DNA from: Streptantibioticus ferralitis
GTDB lineage: Bacteria; Actinomycetota; Actinomycetes; Streptomycetales; Streptomycetaceae
Direction of reading: 5' to 3'
NCBI RefSeq assembly: GCF_029223525.1
Contig: NZ_JARHTQ010000004.1
Span: forward strand, 186,001-250,000
Length of the DNA: 64,000 bases
Part shown: piece by piece, positions 26,434 through 35,005 of the stretch
How positions within the stretch are numbered: the first letter of the stretch is position 1
Layout: every line of letters begins with the position of its first letter
The notes under the pieces: generated by a model
Seen by the model: the letters and a program-made list of their open reading frames with translations, nothing else
The model's database searches: none
Told to the model about the DNA's origin: nothing
Position numbers and translations under genes: made by a program

Positions 26434-28296
26434 ATGCGCACGATCGAACTGCCCGGCAACGCGACAGGGCATGCCGCTCCCCTTACCCATGTGGCTTTCC
26501 GTAGCGATGGCCGGCGTCTGGCGACCTGTTCCTATGACGGCACCGCGATTGTCTGGGACACCACCGAGCCGTCAAATCCCCTGCCGATGAACCGGCTTCG
26601 GCACCGAAGACTGGTGAACGCCGCGGCCTGGAACCCGGCGGACTCCGCACTGCTGGCAACGGCGTCGGCCGACAAGACGGTCGCGGTGTGGCGGGTTTCC
26701 GAAACGGGCCGCGCCGACCTGGTGAATGTCCTTGCCCGGCATACCGATGACATCAACTCCCTTGCCTGGCTGCCCGATGGCGAGCACTTGATCTGCGTTT
26801 CCGAGGACGGCCGGGCAACCATGTGGGACGCCCGCACCGGTGCCTTTCTGACGGAGGTCGGCTCACATGAGGCGCACTGCATGATGGTCTCGGTCAGCGT
26901 GCGCGGGAATGTCGCCACGGTGGGCGAGGACGGCATGGTCGCCGTCACCGACCTGAGCGACCCCGGCTCGCCGGGCGCCCGGTTCGTGCGCCGCTACCCG
27001 TCCTCCATCGAGGGCTGCGCCTGGTCGCGTACCGGGGAGACGCTCGCCGCGGCTCGGGACGACGGCGCCGTCGACCTGCTCACCGCCGAACTGGAGCATG
27101 TGCGCACCATCGAGGTCTCCACCTCCGCCGCCCGCACCGTGGACTGGGCCGACGACGACTCCTCGTTCGTGGTGGGGGCGTACGACGGATCCCTGCACTT
27201 CTTCGACCGTTCGGGCCTGCGCACCCACCGGGTGGACGACGCCCGTATCTGGCCGCGTTCGGTGTCGGCCGCGCGGGGCCTGGTCGCGGCGGGCAGCTTC
27301 TGGAGCAGTCCGCACATCCTCGACCTGGCCACCGCCACCGAGATCGCGGCGCCCGCCCGGGCCACCCACGGTCCCAACGCCCTCGCGGTGCGGGGCGATG
27401 AGCTGCTGGCGGGCTGCGACTCGGGCGCGGTCATCGCGATCGATCTGGGCGGTGACGCCGACGATCCCGCTGTCGAGGTGCTGCAGGTGGCCGAGGGCCC
27501 CATTCTCTCCCTCGCCGTACGCGCCGGGACGATCTACGCCGGAACCTACTCCGGACATGTCGTGGCGTTCGACGGCACCCGCACCGTCAGCGGGCAACTC
27601 GGGGCACCGCTCCCGTCGCTCTGCCTCGACGGCGGACTCCTGGTCGCCGGTACCTACAACGGTGAGTTCATCGCGCTGGATCCCGCGACGCTCACCGTCG
27701 TCGACCGCCGCGCGGCGCACGGCGGTTCGGTGAAGTCGCTGGCCGCGCTGCCCGGTGGCGGCTTCCTGTCGGCGGCCACCGACCGGACCGTCGCCGTCGG
27801 TTCCTTCCATGACCGCGACACGCTGTGGGAGCACGGCAACCTGGTCAACGCGGTGGCGGGACTGGGCAGTTCGGTGGCGGCGAGCGCGTCCCGCGACCAC
27901 ACGGTGAAGGTGGGCAGGCTGGACCCGTCCGACGGGACCGTACGGCAGACGCAGACGCTGCTGGGCCCGGACGAGTCGGTCAAGTGCGTCGGCCTGCTGG
28001 GGCGTCCCGAAGCGCCGGTGGTGCTGGCGGGCTCGTACGACTTCGGGCTGTACGCCTGGGAGGTCGACTGGCGGGACAACGCGGGCACCCTCGCATCGGG
28101 CAGGGTGATCGCCGAGTTCGGCCAGGGCCTGTCCTGCATGGTGCGGCTGGGCGACCACCGGCTGGCCGCCGCCGGGTGGGACGGCCGGGTGGTGATCGTC
28201 GCACACGACGGATCCGGTCCGGTGCGGGTGGTGCGTTCGCTGCGGCTGCAGGAACTGCTGGCCGCCCCGGTGAGCAACGAGATGGTGATCGCATGA
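26434..28296 (+). CDS. WD40-repeat protein, ToxC-like
   Basis: A 620-aa protein built almost entirely of WD40-type blades, enough for two seven-bladed propellers. Examples are HVAFRSDGRRLATCSYDGTA, AAWNPADSALLATASADKTV and SLAWLPDGEHLICVSEDGRA in the N-terminal half, and more divergent blades with GTYSGHVVAFD, GTYNGEFIALD and ASASRDHTVKVG later. There is no signal peptide, kinase or caspase domain. It is the first gene of the cluster, and its stop overlaps the GTP cyclohydrolase start by ATGA. A WD40 protein coupled to a GTP cyclohydrolase II and an FGE-like protein is the ToxC-ToxB-ToxD combination of toxoflavin operons. Its biochemical role there is not established; a scaffold or unusual enzyme are both open. 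Confidence 0.8.
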   Translation: MRTIELPGNATGHAAPLTHVAFRSDGRRLATCSYDGTAIVWDTTEPSNPLPMNRLRHRRLVNAAAWNPADSALLATASADKTVAVWRVSETGRADLVNVLARHTDDINSLAWLPDGEHLICVSEDGRATMWDARTGAFLTEVGSHEAHCMMVSVSVRGNVATVGEDGMVAVTDLSDPGSPGARFVRRYPSSIEGCAWSRTGETLAAARDDGAVDLLTAELEHVRTIEVSTSAARTVDWADDDSSFVVGAYDGSLHFFDRSGLRTHRVDDARIWPRSVSAARGLVAAGSFWSSPHILDLATATEIAAPARATHGPNALAVRGDELLAGCDSGAVIAIDLGGDADDPAVEVLQVAEGPILSLAVRAGTIYAGTYSGHVVAFDGTRTVSGQLGAPLPSLCLDGGLLVAGTYNGEFIALDPATLTVVDRRAAHGGSVKSLAALPGGGFLSAATDRTVAVGSFHDRDTLWEHGNLVNAVAGLGSSVAASASRDHTVKVGRLDPSDGTVRQTQTLLGPDESVKCVGLLGRPEAPVVLAGSYDFGLYAWEVDWRDNAGTLASGRVIAEFGQGLSCMVRLGDHRLAAAGWDGRVVIVAHDGSGPVRVVRSLRLQELLAAPVSNEMVIA

Positions 28297-28943
28297 GCGC
28301 GACCGTCCCCGCCCCCGCGCTGTCCGCGGTCCGCGCCAGGGTGGGCGTCACCCTGGATCGAGCGACCGGCCGCCGAGCCGAACTGGTCACCTTCCACGGC
28401 CTGCCGGACGGCGCTGAGCACATCGCCTGCGTACTGCCCGCACCCCGTGCCGCGGCCCTGGCCGCGCCCCTGGTCAGGCTGCACAGCGAATGCCTCACCG
28501 GGGACGTCTTCGGTTCGGCCCGCTGCGACTGCGGACCCCAACTCGACGAGGCACTGCGGCGGATCGCCGACGAGGGCGGGGCCGTGCTCTATCTGCGCCA
28601 GGAAGGCCGCGGCATCGGCCTGTACAACAAACTCGACACCTATCTGCTGCAGGACCGGGAGATCGACACCTTCGAGGCGAACCGCAGGATCGGACGCGGC
28701 GCCGACGAGCGGGACTACTCGGCGGCCGCCGCCATGCTGCGCGCCCTCGGCCTGGACCGGATCCGCCTGCTGACCAACAACCCGGACAAGGTCGCCCAGT
28801 TGCGCGCCCACGGCATCGAGGTCGAGGCGGTCGTACCCACCCGCGTCCACCTCACCACGGAGAACGCCCGCTATCTGGAGGCCAAGGCGCGGCTCGGCGG
28901 CCACACGCTGACCGGACACCAAGGAGATCTGCCGTGGAACTAG
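28293..28943 (+). CDS. GTP cyclohydrolase II, pathway-specific (ToxB-like)
   Basis: Opens the imidazole ring of GTP, releasing formate and pyrophosphate, to give the 2,5-diamino-6-ribosylamino-pyrimidinone phosphate used for riboflavin and 7-azapteridines. The 216-aa enzyme has the zinc cysteines C67, C78 and C80 in HSECLTGDVFGSARCDCGP, the substrate loop YLRQEGRGIGLYNKLDTYLL, DTFEANRRIGRGADERDY and the C-terminal LLTNNPDKVAQLRAHGIEV. No ribB, ribE or ribH lies nearby, and the protein is not fused to a DHBP synthase domain, so a riboflavin operon is unlikely. The ATG start is coupled to the WD40 stop. Its stop lies inside the start region of the next gene. Confidence 0.9.
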   Translation: MSATVPAPALSAVRARVGVTLDRATGRRAELVTFHGLPDGAEHIACVLPAPRAAALAAPLVRLHSECLTGDVFGSARCDCGPQLDEALRRIADEGGAVLYLRQEGRGIGLYNKLDTYLLQDREIDTFEANRRIGRGADERDYSAAAAMLRALGLDRIRLLTNNPDKVAQLRAHGIEVEAVVPTRVHLTTENARYLEAKARLGGHTLTGHQGDLPWN

Positions 28944-29899
28944 CCGACGTCGCGGCCTCCCCGCACTTCGAGGAGCACGCCGCGCTGGCCGAACCGGGCC
29001 GCGTACCGCCGGTCGCCGCCGGATCACTCCACCATGCCGACCCGGCGGGCCTGGCCCGCATGGTGGAGGACGCCCGGGTACCGCTCGCCGACCGGCTGGC
29101 CGCGGGCACCGTGCTCGCGGTGCTGGGCGACCCCCGGATCACGCCGGTCCCGGCCACCGGCTTCGTCTCCGGTGGAGACGTCGAGTTGGGCCTGGACCCG
29201 GCAGCGGTCGCCCCGACCACCGCCGCCTGGGCGCATGCCGGGGTGGTGGAGTCCTGGATCGAGAAGGAGACCCCGGCGCACTGCGTGCGGCTGGAGGACT
29301 TCTGGATCGGCAGCTATCCGGTCACCAACGCCGAGTACCGCGACTTCCTGTACGACACCGGACACGAACGCAGGCCCAGCACCTGGTACCTGGGCGCCTA
29401 TCCGTGGGAGCGCTCCAACCACCCCGTCGCGGGTGTGGCACCGCAGGACGCCGACGCGTACGCGGCCTGGCTGACCCGGCGCACCGGGCACCCTTGGCGG
29501 CTGCCCACCGAGGCCGAATGGGAGCACGCCGCCAAGGGCCCGGACGGCCGGGAGTTCCCGTGGGGCGATGAATTCGACCCGGCCCGCGCCAACACCCGGG
29601 AGACCGGGGTGCACACCACCACGCCGGTGGGCGCGTTCCCGGCCGGGCGCGCACCGTGCGGCGCGTACGACATGGCAGGCAACGTCGAGGAGTACGTCGC
29701 CGACCACTACACCCCCTATCCCGGTGGCCCGTTCATCGACGACCACCTGGTGCAGTCGATCGGCGACTACCGGGTCGCCCGGGGCGGCAGCTTCTGCCGG
29801 TTCGGTGATCTGGCCAGGACCAGGCGACGACACGGAGCCTTCCCCGGGCCGCTGTATCCGGTGGGCTTCCGCCTGGCGACCAGCGAGCGCCCGGCATGA
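28934..29899 (+). CDS. FGE/SUMF1-like protein, ToxD-like
   Basis: A 321-aa protein whose C-terminal two thirds is the formylglycine-generating-enzyme fold: DFWIGSYPVTNAEYRDFLYD, HPWRLPTEAEWEHAAKG, FPWGDEFDPARANT, AYDMAGNVEEYVADHY and RVARGGSFCRFGDLARTRRR. The first about 110 residues form a poorly conserved helical domain. Only one cysteine (C288) stands near the copper site; the second cysteine of true FGE is missing, so oxidation of sulfatase cysteines is unlikely. GTG at 28934 follows AAGGAG and overlaps the preceding stop by ten bases. It corresponds to ToxD, which is needed for the azapteridine core by an unknown mechanism. Confidence 0.82.
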   Translation: MELADVAASPHFEEHAALAEPGRVPPVAAGSLHHADPAGLARMVEDARVPLADRLAAGTVLAVLGDPRITPVPATGFVSGGDVELGLDPAAVAPTTAAWAHAGVVESWIEKETPAHCVRLEDFWIGSYPVTNAEYRDFLYDTGHERRPSTWYLGAYPWERSNHPVAGVAPQDADAYAAWLTRRTGHPWRLPTEAEWEHAAKGPDGREFPWGDEFDPARANTRETGVHTTTPVGAFPAGRAPCGAYDMAGNVEEYVADHYTPYPGGPFIDDHLVQSIGDYRVARGGSFCRFGDLARTRRRHGAFPGPLYPVGFRLATSERPA

Positions 29900-30945
29900 C
29901 CGGCGGGACACCGCAGCCGGCCGCCGACGCGGCCCGCGCACTGTCGCAGCGGGCGCCACGGCGGGCGGAGATCGCCGCCGCCTTCCACGACGTCGAACGG
30001 CAGGCGCACCGGCTGCTGCCGGAGCTGGCCGCGCTGCGTCCCGCCGTCGGCGGCACGCCGATCATCGCCGTACCGAGCGAACAGGGTTGCGGACGGGTGT
30101 GGTTGAAGCTCGAATCGGCCAACACCACCGGAACCATCAAGGCCAGGACCGCCTACGCGCTGCTGTGTACCGCGGTCGCGCGAGCGGGCGCACAGGTGCG
30201 GATCGTCGAGTACTCCGGCGGCAGTCTGGCCGTGGCGCTCGCCGAGTTCTGCGCGCTGCTCGGTATCGACCTGCACATGGTGGTGCCGCACGGGGCGCCC
30301 GAGCGGCTACGGCGCACGCTGCGCGGCCATGGGGCCCGGGTGTCCGCCGGGCGGCCGGGCACCGGGTTCCTCGGCGCGCTCGACGAGGCGGTACGGGTCG
30401 CCGCGGCCGAGGAGCGCTACCTGCTGCTCCAGCACTGCGCCGCCGAGGCCGCGGCCATGCACCGCGAGCACACCGGAGCCGAGATCGCCGACCAGTTGGC
30501 GGCGCGCGGCGTCGCGCCCGCGGTGCTCGCCGCCACGGTCGGCTCCGGCGGTACCGCGCTCGGCGTGGCGCTCGCACTGCGTGAACGCTGGCCGGACTGC
30601 GCCGCGTTGGCGGTGTTCCCCGCCGAGGCACCGTACGGCGACCCGTCACCGCCGGACAGCACACCGCGGATGAACGGCACCGGAGGACTCGGCCACGGAC
30701 TGCCGCAGCCGCTGCTCGCCCCGTACGAGGACCGGTTCACGTTCCGGACCGTCGGATACCGGGACGCGCTGCACGCCATGCGGCACCTGCGGTCGGCGCA
30801 TGGGCTGGCCGTCTCCAGCAGCGGTGCGGGCGCCTGGCTGCAGGCGTCGCGAGAACTGGACCGCGGGCCCGCAGGACGGGACGCGGTAGCGGTGGTGGCC
30901 GGACGAGGAACGATCGAGGAGTGGGCACATGCGGCGGGAGACTGA
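29896..30945 (+). CDS. PLP-dependent beta-substitution enzyme (cysteine synthase-like)
   Basis: Fold-type II PLP enzyme of 349 aa. The Schiff-base lysine is K82 in LKLESANTTGTIKARTAY. The substrate loop is SGGSLAVALAEFCA instead of the usual SSGNTG-type sequence. The phosphate-binding loop is ATVGSGGTALGVAL. These features place it with cysteine synthase and related beta-substituting enzymes that act on O-acetyl- or O-phosphoserine. The start overlaps the previous stop by ATGA. A serine-acetyltransferase-like gene lies in the same operon, so I infer that the pair builds a beta-substituted alanine, with a nitrogen or pyrimidine nucleophile in place of sulfide. Diaminopropionate synthesis is an alternative. 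Confidence 0.8.
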   Translation: MTGGTPQPAADAARALSQRAPRRAEIAAAFHDVERQAHRLLPELAALRPAVGGTPIIAVPSEQGCGRVWLKLESANTTGTIKARTAYALLCTAVARAGAQVRIVEYSGGSLAVALAEFCALLGIDLHMVVPHGAPERLRRTLRGHGARVSAGRPGTGFLGALDEAVRVAAAEERYLLLQHCAAEAAAMHREHTGAEIADQLAARGVAPAVLAATVGSGGTALGVALALRERWPDCAALAVFPAEAPYGDPSPPDSTPRMNGTGGLGHGLPQPLLAPYEDRFTFRTVGYRDALHAMRHLRSAHGLAVSSSGAGAWLQASRELDRGPAGRDAVAVVAGRGTIEEWAHAAGD

Positions 30946-31576
30946 CTACCCCGGATACCGGCGGATCGTGCGGGACTCCTTCCAGCACTGGTACGAGGCG
31001 GGCAGGGACTCCTGGACCGGGGCGCCCACCAACGACAAGGTGACCGAGTTCGCCACCGCCCACGCCCCGCTGCCCGGCCCCGGCACCCGTCGGGTGCTGG
31101 ACATCGGCTGCGGCCGAGGGCACCAGACGGTACAGCTGGCCGAACGGCTGGACGCCGACGCGATCGGCCTCGACCTGCTGGACGTGTGGGACGCGGCACC
31201 GCCCGCGCACGGCACGGCGAGCTTCCGGCGCACCGACTTCCTCGGGTTCACCGACGGGCCGATGGACCTGCTGGTGGACAACGGCTGCCTGCACCACCAG
31301 CGCCGCGAGGAGTGGCCGGGCTGGGTCGAGCACGGCCGTACGCTGCTGCGCCCCGGCGGGATATGGGTGGTCAGCTGCTTCCTCAGCCCGACCGCGGACG
31401 TGGTGGCCAAGCCGCTGGCGGACGGGCGGCTGAACTGGTGGCTGACCGAGCCCGCGGTCACCGCGCTGTTCGCCCGGTCCGGCCTGGTGGCGACCGAACG
31501 GACCGTCATCGACAGGCAGTTCAACTACCAGGGCCATTGGCTGAAGTACCTGGCCCTCGCCTTCGTCAGGAGCTGA
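30929..31576 (+). CDS. SAM-dependent methyltransferase
   Basis: Compact class I methyltransferase, 215 aa. The SAM-binding motif is RRVLDIGCGRGHQTVQLAER, with the acidic residue in AIGLDLLDVWD and motif IV in MDLLVDNGCLHH. The late RPGGIWVVSCFL is typical of small-molecule methyltransferases. It overlaps the PLP enzyme gene by 17 bases, with GAGGAG upstream. In toxoflavin clusters the N-methyltransferase ToxA completes the pathway. This gene is a candidate for the same step, but its sequence alone does not settle whether it acts on nitrogen, oxygen or carbon. Confidence 0.82.
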   Translation: MRRETDYPGYRRIVRDSFQHWYEAGRDSWTGAPTNDKVTEFATAHAPLPGPGTRRVLDIGCGRGHQTVQLAERLDADAIGLDLLDVWDAAPPAHGTASFRRTDFLGFTDGPMDLLVDNGCLHHQRREEWPGWVEHGRTLLRPGGIWVVSCFLSPTADVVAKPLADGRLNWWLTEPAVTALFARSGLVATERTVIDRQFNYQGHWLKYLALAFVRS

Positions 31577-31578
31577 CC

Positions 31579-34500
31579 GTGCACATCGTGATGCTGGAGG
31601 TCGCGCTCTCCCGCGGCTTCGACTACCTCGACGATCTGGTCGACGCGGGCGTCGAGGTCTCGTTGGTGGTCAAGAGCCTGGCCGGGTACGCCGACGCGCC
31701 GGGCTTCGCCCGGCACCGGCGCGCCGCCCGGGTGATCGAGGTGCCGGAGACCGAGGGCGCCCGGGACCTGGCCGAGCAGATCCGCGGCCGGCTCGGCCCG
31801 AACCCGCCGGACGGAGTCTTCTGCGTCACCGAACGCTGCATACCGGCGGCCGCCCATCTGGCCCGCGGTCTGGGCGTACCGGGCGAGCCGGTGGAGACGG
31901 TGGCGCTGCTGCGGGACAAGGCCGCGGTGCGTGACCGCCTCACCCGGGCGGGCCTTGGCACCCTGTGCTGGCGGCGGGTGGAACGGGTCGCGGACGGTCT
32001 CGACGCCGCCGCCGGGATCGGCTACCCGGTGGTGGTCAAACCGCTGTCCGGCTATGCGTCGATCGGCGTGACGGTGGCGTGGGCGCCCGAGGAGGCCGAA
32101 CCCGCCCTGGCGGCGGCTCTCCAGGCCCCCGGCGGCGCCCGGGCGCTGGTGGAGGAGTACGCCGTCGGCCGCCATGTCAGCGCCGAACTGCTGGTGCAGC
32201 GCGGGCGCCCGATCCTGCTCGGCTTCGCCGAGCGGCTGCCCACCCGTCCGGGCACAACGGCCGAACTCGGCGGGCACTTCCCCGCGGCCTTCGAGGGCCG
32301 TGGCGCCGCCCGCCGCTTCGCCCTTGACGTGGTGTCAGCTCTTGGGGTGCGCGACAGCCCGCTGCACATCGAGATGCTGATCACTCCCACCGGTCCGGAA
32401 CTCATCGAGGTCAACGGCCGGATCGCCGGCCATGTGGTCACCCGGCAGATGGAGTTGGCGCTGGGCCGCTCGCTGACCTTGGACCTGGCGGCGCTGGCGG
32501 CGGGTCGTCCGGTGGTCGAGGCCGCCGAGCCGGTGGCGGCGGTGGCGCTGCGCCAGCTGTGGAGCGAGCGAGGCGGTCCGGTACGCGCCGTGCGGCTTCC
32601 CGACGAGTTGCCCTCGGGTGTCGCGGACTGCCAGGTGACCGTACGACCGGGCGACGTCGTGCGGCCGATGCGGCACAACTACGACCGTATCGGCCATGTA
32701 CTCGCCGAGGCGCCCACGGTGGCGGAGGCCGCCGGCCTCGCCGAACGGACCGCCCGGCAGATCCGGATCACGCTCGACGAAGCCGTCGACCCCACCCGTA
32801 CGCCCACGGTCGGCACCGGCCGCCATGTGCTGCTCCTGCTCGCCCCCGACGGGGTCGAACCCGAGCGGGTCCTGGCCGCGGTCGGTGCGACGACCGGTCG
32901 GGTGAGCGTCCTGTGGTGCGGCGGCGCGGCGGTGGCCGGGGAGGTCAGGGCACGGTGGGCCGAGCGATACGCCGGATCCTGGTACGACACACCGGACGCC
33001 GACAGCGCACACCGGGCGCTGGCCGAACTGCACGCCGTGGCGCCGGTGGCCGCCGTGGTCGGCTTCGCGCCGTCCACCGCCGCACTCGCCGAGGCGCTGA
33101 CCGCGGCGGTACACGGCACGCCCGCACCCCGGAGCCCGAGGCCGCACGCCGCAACGCCGGGGGAAGGGCGCACAGTTGTGTCACTGGTCAGCGATGACGC
33201 GGTACACCACCTGGGCGTCATCGAGGACCTCGGCGCAGACTCCCGAGGGCATCGCACCGTCCGCTACCCCTGCCCGCTGCCCCCGGCCGACCGCGCCGCA
33301 CTGCTGGACCGGGCCACCAGCGCCGTACGGGAGGCGGGCGTCCAACTCGGGCTGGTGCGCTGCCGGTTCCCCGACGACGGGGGACCCGCGACGGTGCTTC
33401 CCGGCCTCGACGAGGAGAGCCGGGCGCTACTGGACGCGCTGCATCCGCGGGACGTGGTCGCCACCGCGACGGCCGCCGCGCTCGGCGTACCCGTGCGGTG
33501 GGCCCCGCCGCGCCCCGGGACGGCACTGCTGCGCCTGCTGGCCGGTCCTGAGGGTGCCTTCCGCGTCGTCCAGGCCACCAGCGAGGAGGAGTTGTACGAC
33601 GACCCACGGGTGGCGTCCGTCCACGCCGCGCTGCCTTCCGGCACTGTGCACCAGGCTTCGGCCGCCGGCCGGCCGGTACGGCTGCGGTACGTCGTGACCG
33701 GTGAGGACGAGGCCGACTGCCGAACGGCCACCGCACGGATCGAGGCCCGACTGACGTTCCGCCACCTCCCGTTGGACCGCCGCCACATCGTCCTGATCGA
33801 CCGGACCGGCGGCGCGGCCTGGACCCAGGACAACGGGGATCCGGTGCTCGACCCCGAGCGCTTCCGGGTCAGCGTCCTCAGCGGCCATCCGCAGGCGGGC
33901 ACCGCCGCCGCAACCGTGGACCATCTGCAGCGTCTCGACGTCTGGGACACCGACGCGATCGACCGGACGGTGCGGACCCTGCACGCCACCCATCCGGTGC
34001 ACCGCATCGCCTGCGGATCGGAGCGGCTGCTGGAGTCAACCGCGGCCCTGCGCGGCGTACTCGGCATTCCCGGCGACACCGTCGGCTACGCCCGCGCCTT
34101 CCGGGACAAGGCCGAGATGAAGCGGATCGCCCGCACCGCGGGTATCCGGCACGCCGAGGGGCGGGTGGTCTACGAGCCCGCCGACGCCTGGGAACTGCTG
34201 GACCGGCACGGCGCGATCGTGGTCAAGCCGCGCGACGCGTCCGGATCGCAGGGCGTCGCGATCTGCCGCGACCGGGCCGCACTGCGCCACTGGCTGCGTA
34301 CCGGGTTCGCGCCGGGCCGCCAGCTCGCCGAGGCGCTCGTCCACGGGCCGATGTGCCACATCGACGCCGTGGTCCACGGCGGTGTCGTCGCCTGGGACGT
34401 CTCCCGGTACGCCAGGGACACCCTCGCCTACACCAGGGGTCTGCCGCTTTCCGGCCAGACCTGCGACGACCCCCGGATCCGCGGCCAGGCCCAGGAGTTG

Positions 34501-34962
34501 CTGGAACAGGTCGTGGCGGCCTGGCGGGTACGCGCCGGGGTGCTGCATCTCGAGGCGTTCGACGAGGGGAGCCGGCTCACCTTCTGCGAGGTGGCTGCCC
34601 GGCCCGGCGGCGCCGGGGTGATCCGGGCCTTCCGGGCCACCCGCGGCATCGACCTACGGCATGCCAAGGTGCTGATCGACGCCGGCGAGGACCCACGTCA
34701 GCTGGCGGTCGAACCGGTCGCCGAGCACGCCGGTTGGACGGTGCACTACTCCGGCGGCGGCTGGCTGGAGGAGTACGACGACTCCGCGGTGGCCGACCGC
34801 GCGCTGCACCGCACGATCAACGCCCGGGTCGGCGCCTACGCGCCCGCGTCCGACTTCTCCGGCACCGGGATCAGCACCCACGTTTTCGCTGACGACTCCG
34901 CCGCCGAGGTGGGCCGCCTGGTCACGGCGGCCGAGCGGGACATCCGGATCCGGCTGCGGTAG
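31579..34962 (+). CDS. Three-module ATP-grasp ligase protein
   Basis: An 1127-aa protein; ATP-grasp ligases normally have 400 to 450 residues. Module 1 (about 1-400) is complete, with DKAAVRDRLTRAGL at 114, YPVVVKPLSGYASIGV near 150 and the metal site ELIEVNGR at 274-281. Module 2 (about 415-760) keeps a Rossmann-like start (HVLLLLAPDGVEPERV) and a C-terminal half (CPLPPADRAALLDRATSAVR), but the ATP lysines and the E-x-N metal site are gone. Module 3 (about 800-1127) has DKAEMKRIARTAGI at 844, IVVKPRDASGSQGVAI at 880 and CEVAARPGG near 1002, with alanine in place of the metal-binding asparagine. The GTG at 31579, after AGGAG, follows the methyltransferase stop by two bases. It probably forms peptide or amide bonds. 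Confidence 0.82.
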   Translation: MHIVMLEVALSRGFDYLDDLVDAGVEVSLVVKSLAGYADAPGFARHRRAARVIEVPETEGARDLAEQIRGRLGPNPPDGVFCVTERCIPAAAHLARGLGVPGEPVETVALLRDKAAVRDRLTRAGLGTLCWRRVERVADGLDAAAGIGYPVVVKPLSGYASIGVTVAWAPEEAEPALAAALQAPGGARALVEEYAVGRHVSAELLVQRGRPILLGFAERLPTRPGTTAELGGHFPAAFEGRGAARRFALDVVSALGVRDSPLHIEMLITPTGPELIEVNGRIAGHVVTRQMELALGRSLTLDLAALAAGRPVVEAAEPVAAVALRQLWSERGGPVRAVRLPDELPSGVADCQVTVRPGDVVRPMRHNYDRIGHVLAEAPTVAEAAGLAERTARQIRITLDEAVDPTRTPTVGTGRHVLLLLAPDGVEPERVLAAVGATTGRVSVLWCGGAAVAGEVRARWAERYAGSWYDTPDADSAHRALAELHAVAPVAAVVGFAPSTAALAEALTAAVHGTPAPRSPRPHAATPGEGRTVVSLVSDDAVHHLGVIEDLGADSRGHRTVRYPCPLPPADRAALLDRATSAVREAGVQLGLVRCRFPDDGGPATVLPGLDEESRALLDALHPRDVVATATAAALGVPVRWAPPRPGTALLRLLAGPEGAFRVVQATSEEELYDDPRVASVHAALPSGTVHQASAAGRPVRLRYVVTGEDEADCRTATARIEARLTFRHLPLDRRHIVLIDRTGGAAWTQDNGDPVLDPERFRVSVLSGHPQAGTAAATVDHLQRLDVWDTDAIDRTVRTLHATHPVHRIACGSERLLESTAALRGVLGIPGDTVGYARAFRDKAEMKRIARTAGIRHAEGRVVYEPADAWELLDRHGAIVVKPRDASGSQGVAICRDRAALRHWLRTGFAPGRQLAEALVHGPMCHIDAVVHGGVVAWDVSRYARDTLAYTRGLPLSGQTCDDPRIRGQAQELLEQVVAAWRVRAGVLHLEAFDEGSRLTFCEVAARPGGAGVIRAFRATRGIDLRHAKVLIDAGEDPRQLAVEPVAEHAGWTVHYSGGGWLEEYDDSAVADRALHRTINARVGAYAPASDFSGTGISTHVFADDSAAEVGRLVTAAERDIRIRLR

Positions 34963-35005
34963 CCCGCTCAGGGGTGATCCCGGGCCTGAGGAAAGGGAAG
35001 GAAAC

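Noticed and set aside
28293-28943. GTP cyclohydrolase II as part of a riboflavin operon
   Set aside because: No ribB, ribD, ribE or ribH gene and no FMN riboswitch-like leader nearby; it is coupled to WD40 and FGE-like genes instead.
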